From: Methanobacteriota archaeon
GTDB lineage: Archaea; Thermoplasmatota; Poseidoniia; Poseidoniales; Poseidoniaceae
DNA length: 5,723 bases
Assembly: GCA_002697705.1 (NCBI GenBank)
Contig: NZXL01000031.1
Location: 18,696-24,418 of the forward strand
Direction: 5' to 3'
Position 1 is the first letter of the stretch; the number at the start of each line of letters is the position of its first letter. Under the pieces are notes generated by a model. That model worked only from the letters and a program-made list of their open reading frames with translations. It did no database searches and was not told where the DNA came from. The position numbers and the translations under genes are program-made. Below are positions 1 to 5,722 of this stretch, one piece after another.

Positions 1-473
1 GTTTCGTTCCATTCTTCTGTATTACACCAAGCCAAGAGGTCTAATGCGACTTCACATGATTCAGAAACTTCAGGATTAGAATCAGTAAGATGCTTCTGTA
101 AAATAGATTTGACAGACAAATCGCCAATTGCACCCATCGCTTCAGCTGCTTCATGCCTGACCATTACATGTTCATGTAAATCATCAAGTCTTTCTATCAA
201 TGATGGAAGTGCAACCCTGTTCTGCATCTGGCCAAGAACATAGGCTAATTCATGTCTGAGTAAAGCGCTTCTAGATTTAAATCCAAAACATAGCGCCAAA
301 CAAGATTCATCAGAGCCTTCATTTCTCAGAGAAAAAACATTGCGCATTCTTTGAAATAATGGTATTTCATCATCTACTAATGAATTCTTCCAAGTCTCGA
401 TGTCACCCAAATTTGATGGTGGCGCTGGATCTACAGAACCAAACTGGCTAACTCTAGGAACTCTTTCTGACAT
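1..473 (-). CDS. Deoxyhypusine hydroxylase-like HEAT-repeat protein (3' end outside window)
   Basis: The gene starts at ATG 473-471 and 157 codons are visible before the window edge. Eukaryotic DOHH hydroxylates deoxyhypusine on eIF5A using a di-iron centre held by four His-Glu pairs in two HEAT-repeat halves. Seen here: SVDPAPP at residues 13-19, PLFQRMRNVFSLRN at 38-51, RHELAYVLGQMQ at 73-84, MVRHEAAEAMGAIGD at 104-118 and ESCEVALDL at 138-146. The His-Glu pairs are H74/E75 and H107/E108, 33 residues apart, as recalled within each half of human DOHH. The match is to the linker plus C-terminal half of the eukaryotic enzyme. An in-frame stop (the mqnD TGA at 482-480) lies two codons upstream of the ATG, so no N-terminal half precedes it. 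The gene follows mqnD by 6 nt and is probably cotranscribed. Upstream there is only a weak GGTAG-like ribosome-binding signal. The family call is strong; DOHH activity is inferred. A generic HEAT/PBS-lyase-type protein is less likely given SVDPAPP. Confidence 0.85.
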   Translation of the reverse strand, partial: MSERVPRVSQFGSVDPAPPSNLGDIETWKNSLVDDEIPLFQRMRNVFSLRNEGSDESCLALCFGFKSRSALLRHELAYVLGQMQNRVALPSLIERLDDLHEHVMVRHEAAEAMGAIGDLSVKSILQKHLTDSNPEVSESCEVALDLLAWCNTEEWNE

Positions 474-479
474 TTGTAA

Positions 480-1391
480 TCATCTACCGATAAAGTCTAC
501 TAGTTCAATGTTGAAATCCTTATTTATTAGACCTACTTCTTGACCCTCATGAATAAATTGTTTGATTGAAGCACGTCCATCATCACCATAATCAATGGTT
601 CTTTGATTTACATACATTGAGACAAACTTTTGGTTGGTCTCATCGTCAATTCCTCTGCCCCATTTCTTAGCAAATTCTAGTGCCTCATCTGGGTTCTCTA
701 TGGCATATTCAATACTCATTTTTGTATACATAGTAATATCTTCCATAGCTTTCTTACCAAGGTCTCTACGAACGACATTACCTCCAAGTGGCATTGGATA
801 ATTATCGGTTCTTGAATTCCACCACTTGCCCAAATCAATCAAGACATCTAAGTCGTGTTCGACATAAGTCAATTGACCTTCATGAATTATCAAGCCAGAA
901 TCATATTTATCCTCTAAAACAGCAGGTATTATTTCATCAAAAGGAACTACTTCCACATTAACATCTCCCCAAGCCAACCTCAGCCCGAGATATGCACTTG
1001 TTTTCATCCCAGGCACTGCGATTAATGATTTCTTAGCATGCTCCTCAGTGATTCCTTTTTTACATATTATCATTGGACCATAACCTTCGCCCATAGATGC
1101 TCCACAGTTCATCAATGCATAGTTCTCTGCGATTTCGGGATAGGCATGTATTGATACTGCTGAAACTTCTAATTCTTTGTTCATTGCTCTGTGGTTTAGA
1201 GTCTCAATATCTTGGAGTTCATGAACAAATTTATACCCCGGTGTAGGGAACTTTGAGTTAGTCATTGCATGGAACATGAATGCGTCATCTGGATCGGGTG
1301 AATGGCCAATTCTCACTATATAGTTACCATCTTCATCTTGGGGTAATTGACTGTTCATAGATATGCGACGTGTCAGTCCTTCAAGAACCAT
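480..1391 (-). CDS. mqnD: 1,4-dihydroxy-6-naphthoate synthase (futalosine pathway)
   Basis: MqnD converts cyclic dehypoxanthinyl futalosine to 1,4-dihydroxy-6-naphthoate, late in menaquinone synthesis, in the cytosol. The 303-residue protein has the periplasmic-binding-protein-like fold family signature: IGHSPDPDDAFMF at 28-40 (the SPxPxD substrate-loop motif), QDIETLNHRAM at 60-70, GASMGEGYGPMII at 97-109, AVPGMKTSAYLGLRL at 125-139 and SGLIIHEGQLTY at 165-176. H170 falls where the family's proposed catalytic His sits. It reads SPDPDD rather than the SPCPND I recall for bacterial MqnD, a variant I associate with a distinct MqnD-like branch. Length is slightly above usual because of about 25 residues before the first strand. 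ATG at 1391 is preferred because a TATA-like element lies about 26 bp upstream, which would give a leaderless transcript; M12 (ATG 1358-1356) is the alternative. The gene is first of a two-gene run with the DOHH-like gene and is divergent from the plus-strand surface-protein gene. Confidence 0.9.
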   Translation of the reverse strand: MVLEGLTRRISMNSQLPQDEDGNYIVRIGHSPDPDDAFMFHAMTNSKFPTPGYKFVHELQDIETLNHRAMNKELEVSAVSIHAYPEIAENYALMNCGASMGEGYGPMIICKKGITEEHAKKSLIAVPGMKTSAYLGLRLAWGDVNVEVVPFDEIIPAVLEDKYDSGLIIHEGQLTYVEHDLDVLIDLGKWWNSRTDNYPMPLGGNVVRRDLGKKAMEDITMYTKMSIEYAIENPDEALEFAKKWGRGIDDETNQKFVSMYVNQRTIDYGDDGRASIKQFIHEGQEVGLINKDFNIELVDFIGR

Positions 1392-1394
1392 CCG

Positions 1395-1406
1395 ATTTTC
1401 GAAAAT
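1395..1406. promoter_or_regulatory. 12-bp perfect palindrome just upstream of mqnD
   Basis: ATTTTCGAAAAT is its own reverse complement and ends 3 nt before the mqnD start codon. The adjacent CGATTTT (1393-1399) also has an inverted copy AAAATCG at 1420-1426. In this position a bound protein could block initiation of a leaderless mqnD transcript. The palindrome is AT-rich and could arise by chance, so a regulatory role is only suggested. Confidence 0.3.
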
Positions 1407-1412
1407 AGAAAA

Positions 1413-1424
1413 TTATCTAAAAAT
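1413..1424 (-). promoter_or_regulatory. Candidate TATA-type promoter for mqnD operon
   Basis: On the minus strand this stretch reads ATTTTTAGATAA, an AT-rich TATA-like element. Its core is centred near 1417, about 26 bp upstream of the mqnD ATG at 1391. In archaea the TATA box usually lies about 25-27 bp upstream of the transcription start, so this would place the start at or next to the A of the ATG. The call assumes an archaeal host, and AT richness makes such matches common. Confidence 0.4.
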
Positions 1425-1448
1425 CGCATGAAAAATGATTTTGTCTGC

Positions 1449-1454
1449 TATATG
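1449..1454 (+). promoter_or_regulatory. Possible TATA box for the surface-protein gene
   Basis: TATATG, centred about 44 bp upstream of the ATG at 1495, would give a transcription start near 1477 and a leader of roughly 18 nt. No convincing Shine-Dalgarno sequence precedes the ATG; only GCGAGGC at 1471-1477 and TAAAG at 1486-1490 are purine-rich. A start nearer the ATG from a weaker element within 1460-1469 is equally possible. Confidence 0.25.
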
Positions 1455-1469
1455 TTCAAGTATCTTGAA
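1455..1469. promoter_or_regulatory. Inverted repeat, candidate operator in divergent promoter region
   Basis: TTCAAG (1455-1460) and CTTGAA (1464-1469) are perfect inverted repeats separated by TAT. The 15-bp element sits 26-40 bp upstream of the plus-strand ATG, overlapping the zone where the archaeal basal promoter would lie. This size and placement suit a small dimeric repressor. The only support is symmetry and position. Confidence 0.3.
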
Positions 1470-1494
1470 TGCGAGGCTTGATTGGTAAAGAATA

Positions 1495-3702
1495 ATGTTT
1501 AGGAAGGTTGTTGCGTCATTTTTGACTGTGTGCATCCTAGGAAACCTAATTTGTATTAATGCATCGGCATCATCTCAGTTGGTTTACAATGATGTTACCA
1601 ACAGCGATGATAGTTCTGCATCTTCATCCCATGTTGCGGTTAATTTCAACAATACAATAATTGCTAGTTCATACTCTAATGACCTCTTGTTACATAATGC
1701 AAATGATTTTTCGATTATTGAGAAAATAGAAATGCAAAGACGAATCTATGATATCAAATTCTCACCGGATGGCAAAAACCTAGCTATAGCAATAATGGGT
1801 ACTTCCGAACTTATCGATTCTCTATTAATTTATGACATGGAAAATATGGAGATGAAGGCAGAAAAAGAAAGAGTTAACATAAAGCGAAGTTCAATTGATT
1901 GGACACCAGATGGACAATTCTTGGCAGTTGCTAATTTCCAGAATGGTGTTAATCTTATTGAAGTAAGTACAATGAATATTGTTAACGAGTATTCAAATCA
2001 GCATCAAACTGATGTAACATGTATACAATTCTCAAATGATGGTGAACTATTGATAACTGGTGATCAAGATGGAAATCTAAAATTATGGAATTACGACGGT
2101 ACATTCACTGGAAAATCATTTCAATTAAACGGAAAAATTACCGGCTGTGGATTTAATTCATTTAATCAAAGAGTTTCAGCGGTATCTGAAGGCGGGAATG
2201 CATCAGCATGGATTGTATCTGGAGGCCTTTTGCATCAGAAGATGGTGTCTAATCCAGTTGGAATGCTTTGGTCGGATACATTAGATAGATTATATGTTCT
2301 TGAATCTGGAGATGCCCCGAGAATGTTAGAATTAGATGGTTCTAATTTTAATGAATTATCATCAACTTACTTTATTCACAAAGCAACCGACTTTGACATG
2401 TACACTCTTGGAAATGGACTTATCGAAGATTTGTATATTGCGACAGATACTGAACACATATCTAATTACGCACAACCAAAACTAAGGGAAGGCTATGGAG
2501 AGCCTGGTTCGGATTTGGACAGCGATAATATTCCAGACAATATTGATAATGATGATGATGGAGATTCAATATTAGATGAGTGGGATTTTAATTGCCCTGA
2601 TGAAGTAATCGAATGTTATCGAAACCCAGATCTAGACAATGTTAGAAATGTGAAACTAAAAATTAATGGAGATTCTTTGATAATAGATGATACTTTTACC
2701 TTCGGATTATATGAATCTGCTGAAATAAGAAACCTCACTCGACGTTCTGTAATTGCTGATCAGCAGATTAGTTATGAAGAAGCAAACTTATTTGAGAATG
2801 CAATATGCCAAAATATAGATTCGGCCATTTTCATAAATTCTTGGAAAAATGCAATAGAATTATCCATAGGTCAAGTAGCAAATGGGACAATTGAATGTAT
2901 TGTGACAAGTGGTTTGGTGTTCTCTGGAACTTTCGACCCTAATGGAATAAAACTAATGTTCAGAATTGAATTCGACATTGCTCCAATGACAGAATTACCA
3001 CTCGATTTAACTATCACTGAACAAATATCGAATTCTGATTCATCTATAACACATCTAGTAGAAAATCATCCAATTTTTGTGTCTAAAGAAATTCAAAATA
3101 GTGATGATGAAGGCCAAATATGGTGGAAATCTGAAGGCTCAATTACAATTACTTTTGAAGAGGTTTTTGTTGATGAAGAAGATACACTCGAATCAATAAT
3201 GGAAAAAATCATGTCAAATATGATTGCTATTATAGCAGGTATTTTGGCACTAACAGGATTATTATTTGTAATAATTAGGAAAAGAAACGCCATCTCATTA
3301 GATATTGATGAAGAAGACGAAGAATATGAAGATGATGATTTTTCATATAATGATGAGAATGTTGTTTCAAAACCAAAGCCAATTTCATATAATGAAGAAG
3401 TACTTGAAGTGGAAGATGAAATTATACATAGCCAATTGAATCCAAAGGATGATTCGCCGTCCAACCGAAGAACTTTCTCTTTAGATGACGAAGAACCGGT
3501 TTCAATAACGCCAAAACGAAGACGAATTAGAAATTCAAATCAAAACAAACAAGGACCAATAATGACTACAAAAAGAAAGGTTCTTGGCGGAGATATAAAG
3601 ACAAAGAAAACTAGTAAAGTAAATATAAAATCTGTCAAAAAGAGTGTTAAAACTCGAAAGGTAAGAGTTTCGGGTAAAGAAAATGATGAAACCATCGAAT
3701 AA
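1495..3702 (+). CDS. Secreted, membrane-anchored WD40-type beta-propeller protein with charged cytoplasmic tail
   Basis: I do not recognise a named family for the whole 735-residue protein. Residues 1-26 form a signal peptide (FRK, then a hydrophobic stretch, then ASA). Residues 46-323 carry about six or seven WD40-like blades, clearest at 84-114 (FSPDGKNLAIA), 131-163 (TPDGQFLAVA) and 174-202 (FSNDGELLITGDQDGNLKLW). Residues 339-362 are an Asp-rich thrombospondin type-3-like calcium-binding stretch (DLDSDNIPDNIDNDDDGD). Residues 380-560 are a strand-rich region of unknown fold containing Cys438 and Cys468. A single transmembrane segment lies at 576-595, followed by RKR, so the propeller should face outside and the tail inside. 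The tail is acidic at 603-668 and strongly basic at 673-723. I infer a surface scaffold or binding protein, but the ligand is unknown. It has its own promoter region and ends flush against mqnA. The start is supported by the signal peptide. Confidence 0.85.
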   Translation: MFRKVVASFLTVCILGNLICINASASSQLVYNDVTNSDDSSASSSHVAVNFNNTIIASSYSNDLLLHNANDFSIIEKIEMQRRIYDIKFSPDGKNLAIAIMGTSELIDSLLIYDMENMEMKAEKERVNIKRSSIDWTPDGQFLAVANFQNGVNLIEVSTMNIVNEYSNQHQTDVTCIQFSNDGELLITGDQDGNLKLWNYDGTFTGKSFQLNGKITGCGFNSFNQRVSAVSEGGNASAWIVSGGLLHQKMVSNPVGMLWSDTLDRLYVLESGDAPRMLELDGSNFNELSSTYFIHKATDFDMYTLGNGLIEDLYIATDTEHISNYAQPKLREGYGEPGSDLDSDNIPDNIDNDDDGDSILDEWDFNCPDEVIECYRNPDLDNVRNVKLKINGDSLIIDDTFTFGLYESAEIRNLTRRSVIADQQISYEEANLFENAICQNIDSAIFINSWKNAIELSIGQVANGTIECIVTSGLVFSGTFDPNGIKLMFRIEFDIAPMTELPLDLTITEQISNSDSSITHLVENHPIFVSKEIQNSDDEGQIWWKSEGSITITFEEVFVDEEDTLESIMEKIMSNMIAIIAGILALTGLLFVIIRKRNAISLDIDEEDEEYEDDDFSYNDENVVSKPKPISYNEEVLEVEDEIIHSQLNPKDDSPSNRRTFSLDDEEPVSITPKRRRIRNSNQNKQGPIMTTKRKVLGGDIKTKKTSKVNIKSVKKSVKTRKVRVSGKENDETIE
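2512..2580 (+). other. Asp-rich type-3-like calcium-binding repeat in the surface protein
   Basis: This segment encodes residues 340-362 of the surface protein, with DxDxDxxPDxxDxDxDGD spacing. The pattern resembles thrombospondin type-3/OmpA-type Asp repeats that bind calcium in extracellular proteins. It is a natural hinge between the propeller and the membrane-proximal region. The GAT-rich DNA here is simple-sequence-like but stays in frame. Confidence 0.6.
3220..3279 (+). other. Single transmembrane segment (surface protein residues 576-595)
   Basis: The encoded residues are almost entirely hydrophobic (MIAIIAGILALTGLLFVIIR) and are followed by K/R residues. This fits a C-terminal single-pass anchor with the preceding domains outside the cell. 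It is the only strongly hydrophobic stretch apart from the signal peptide. Confidence 0.85.
3637..3655 (-). terminator. Weak hairpin plus T-tract, possible mqnA terminator
   Basis: On the minus strand, about 50 nt past the mqnA stop, GAGT and ACTC can pair around a short AT loop and are followed by TTTTT. The stem is only four bases plus a mismatch. It lies inside the antisense of the convergent gene, because no noncoding DNA separates the two genes. Archaeal termination often needs only a T-tract, so this is possible but weak. Confidence 0.2.
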
Positions 3703-4530
3703 CTATTTCAAAAACTCTGCACCATTGGGCATAAAGCATGCCTTAGAAAGAAATTCATTTAGACCATCAATATGAGGTCTATCCAATCGATTAAAGACTT
3801 CACCAAAGTATTTTTCTAATCTTAATCTAGATAGACCAGATTTTTCCATTGCATCATTTATCACTGAATTTCTATATTCACTACTAGATTCAAATAATTC
3901 TAAACTCTTCAAGAGTTCTTTTTGAGCACTTATTACTTCAGACACAGGAGTATCTTTTCTCGCTGCAAATACACCAAAAACCATTGGTTTACCAGTATCT
4001 TCTAACCATGCCTGTCCAAGATCGATTTGTACTTTTTCTGGATGTTTTCTCGCATATTCTAATGCTCTATCGCCAATCAATAAAGCACCATCGCATTCAT
4101 CTAACATGGCTTCAATTTCAGGAGCCATGGTTTTGAATTCAGGATTGAGGTTATTTGTTTTTAGTATGTACTTTAGTAGTGCTACAGACGATGCAGAATC
4201 AGAGGGTAATGCAACAGAATTCATTTCACCAACATTAGAATTACCGAACAAGAGAACACTGCCTACTTCACCTTTCGAACAGATTCCAAGTTCTGGAACT
4301 AAAATAAGTTCATCATGGTGTTTTGCATAATCTGCAGATGGAATGGGTGCTAATACGCAATCCTTTCTTAGTAAGTGCCCAGTCAACCATGATGGAGGAG
4401 CTGCTAGTACTTTCCAAGGAGAATCAAGGGAATGGAATAGTGGATCACAATTCAAGAAAGCAACTCTTGCAATGGTGTGTTTCCAATTTTCACTGAATTG
4501 GAGGAACCTCTTACTATTCTGTACTACCAT
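3703..4530 (-). CDS. mqnA: Chorismate dehydratase (futalosine pathway, first step)
   Basis: MqnA removes water from chorismate to give 3-[(1-carboxyvinyl)oxy]benzoate, the substrate of MqnE. The 275-residue protein shows the family landmarks in order: RVAFLNCDPLF at 22-32 (usual RIxYLNxxPL, with Asn27 in the pocket-forming position), LAPIPSADYA at 60-69, LGICSKGEVGSVLLF at 81-95, PSDSASSVALLKYIL at 109-123, GALLIGDRALEYA at 148-160, and DLGQAWLEDTGKPMVFGVFAAR at 170-191. All are intact, and the length is normal apart from about 20 extra N-terminal residues. ATG at 4530 is supported by GGAGGG five bases upstream. The mqnE stop is 1 nt upstream, so the two are almost certainly cotranscribed, and the order gives consecutive pathway enzymes. 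The stop codon abuts that of the convergent surface-protein gene with no base between. Confusion with MqnD, which shares the fold, is unlikely given LGICSKGEVGSV and TGKPMVFGVF. Confidence 0.93.
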   Translation of the reverse strand: MVVQNSKRFLQFSENWKHTIARVAFLNCDPLFHSLDSPWKVLAAPPSWLTGHLLRKDCVLAPIPSADYAKHHDELILVPELGICSKGEVGSVLLFGNSNVGEMNSVALPSDSASSVALLKYILKTNNLNPEFKTMAPEIEAMLDECDGALLIGDRALEYARKHPEKVQIDLGQAWLEDTGKPMVFGVFAARKDTPVSEVISAQKELLKSLELFESSSEYRNSVINDAMEKSGLSRLRLEKYFGEVFNRLDRPHIDGLNEFLSKACFMPNGAEFLK

Positions 4531-4531
4531 G

Positions 4532-5722
4532 TCAGCCCTCCGAGTTAATCACTTTAAGTCGCCTCGGTCTTTGTGGCGATTTAATGATATAAGGTGAGAA
4601 ATTTTCATATTTAGTATCTCGTATAATTGGAATACAACCTGCGTCAGCGATTAATTTGCCCAGTTGATACTTGTCATAATCTAAACTAGATGTTGCACCA
4701 GCAAGATGCATTATTGATTCTCTACCAACAGTACCATCTACATCGTCTGCTCCAAAATTTAGCGCTAACTCAGCAAGATTATCACCAATATTCATCCTAT
4801 ATGCCTTAATGTGCGGAATATTATCTAACATTAATCTAGAAACTGCTATTGTCCTTAAAGTCTCATTTGCAGTAGATAATTGTGCTTCAGGAAGCCGTGT
4901 AGAATCTGGTAGGAATGGATAAGGAACAAAACATTGAAACAGCGAAGTTTCATCTGCTAAATCTCTTAATTGAATCATATGATTAAGTCGATCAGATAAA
5001 TTTTCAATCGTTCCAAAAAGCATAGTACAGTTTGAGGGTATTCCTGCTTTGTGGGCCTCTCTATGAATATCGATATATTCCTTGGAAGTTTCCTTGCCAT
5101 AGCATATCTTGTCACGTATTTCATCATTTAATATTTCAGCTCCTCCGCCAGGCAAAGAGCCTAGGCCGGAGTTGATAAGACGTCGGAATAATTCACCTAT
5201 CGGGAGATTAGAAGTCTTGCAAAGATGCTTTATCTCAACAGCAGTGAGTGCTTTTATTGAAATGGAAGGGAATCTTTCCTTTATGCTTGAAAATAATTCA
5301 CAGTAGTATTCGACATCCCAATCTGGATGTAAACCACCTACTGAATGAACTTCATCGATTCTTGAAGCATACTTCTCTAATTCTGATAAATATTGTTCAA
5401 CACTTAGTGAATAGGCGTCTTTAGACCTCTTAGTTCTACTAAAAGCACAGAATTTACATGACAAAACACAAACATTAGTTTGATTAATATGGACGTTTGA
5501 GTTGAAAAATACGTTGTCTCCAAACCTCGATTTCTTAGAACTAGTTGCTAGCATCCCTAGTTCAAATAGATCTTTATGATGGAATAATTTTAGTCCATCC
5601 TCGAAATTTAATCTTTCACCACTTTTTAGTTTATCAACAATTGGTGAAAGTTCTTGACTCCATTGTTTTTGTGATAATATGTCGGAAAGGTTTGATTTCC
5701 AATCTGGGTCACTACCAGCCAA
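4532..5722 (-). CDS. mqnE: Aminodeoxyfutalosine synthase, radical SAM (5' end at or beyond window edge)
   Basis: MqnE uses a 4Fe-4S cluster and SAM to join the adenosyl radical to the MqnA product, giving aminodeoxyfutalosine. About 396 residues are visible. CVLSCKFC (Cys85, Cys89, Cys92) is the CX3CX2C cluster motif, preceded by NVHINQTNVC. MqnE-type signatures follow: EVHSVGGLHPDWD at 124-136, SIKALTAVEI at 155-164, SLPGGGAEI at 189-197, AVSRLMLDNIPHIKAY at 293-308, and FGADDVDGTVGRESIMHLAGA at 323-343. VGGLHP, KALTAVEI and PGGGAEI point to MqnE rather than MqnC or CofH. Two usual residues, as I recall the family, differ: GTIE (237-240) where GHIE is common, and KAYRM where KAYW is common. 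The first codon in view is TTG (5722-5720), which is not shown to be the start; the true start may lie outside. It is the upstream partner of mqnA, 1 nt apart. Confidence 0.93.
   Translation of the reverse strand: MAGSDPDWKSNLSDILSQKQWSQELSPIVDKLKSGERLNFEDGLKLFHHKDLFELGMLATSSKKSRFGDNVFFNSNVHINQTNVCVLSCKFCAFSRTKRSKDAYSLSVEQYLSELEKYASRIDEVHSVGGLHPDWDVEYYCELFSSIKERFPSISIKALTAVEIKHLCKTSNLPIGELFRRLINSGLGSLPGGGAEILNDEIRDKICYGKETSKEYIDIHREAHKAGIPSNCTMLFGTIENLSDRLNHMIQLRDLADETSLFQCFVPYPFLPDSTRLPEAQLSTANETLRTIAVSRLMLDNIPHIKAYRMNIGDNLAELALNFGADDVDGTVGRESIMHLAGATSSLDYDKYQLGKLIADAGCIPIIRDTKYENFSPYIIKSPQRPRRLKVINSEG
4536..4541 (-). promoter_or_regulatory. Strong Shine-Dalgarno sequence of mqnA
   Basis: The minus strand reads GGAGGG with a 5-nt spacer to the mqnA ATG at 4530, inside the last codons of mqnE. 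It fixes the mqnA start and implies translation from a polycistronic mRNA. mqnD and the surface-protein gene have no comparable signal, as expected if first genes are leaderless and internal genes use ribosome-binding sites. Confidence 0.75.

Noticed and set aside
2521..2583. GAT-rich stretch as a DNA microsatellite or CRISPR-like repeat
   Set aside because: The repetition follows codons of an Asp-rich calcium-binding motif, stays in frame, and has no repeat-spacer periodicity.
3093..3464. 123-residue minus-strand ORF rich in serine
   Set aside because: It is the antisense of the GAT/GAA-rich acidic and membrane region of the surface-protein gene. The serine runs are a by-product of Asp/Glu codons, and there is no start signal or domain.
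4106..4330. 74-residue plus-strand ORF
   Set aside because: It lies wholly inside mqnA on the opposite strand, whose conserved motifs are intact. No independent coding signal is visible.
4343..4597. 84-residue plus-strand ORF
   Set aside because: Antisense to the start of mqnA and the end of mqnE; no recognisable domain or ribosome-binding site.
5109..5306. 65-residue plus-strand ORF
   Set aside because: Antisense to the PGGGAEI region of mqnE, with nothing to support expression.
5720..5722. TTG as the confirmed start codon of mqnE
   Set aside because: The frame is open to the window edge and the only evidence for a start is the edge itself. The gene is treated as possibly 5'-partial.
4532..5722. 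CofH or MqnC identity for the radical SAM gene
   Set aside because: VGGLHP, KALTAVEI and PGGGAEI, together with adjacency to mqnA, fit MqnE better than the related radical SAM enzymes.
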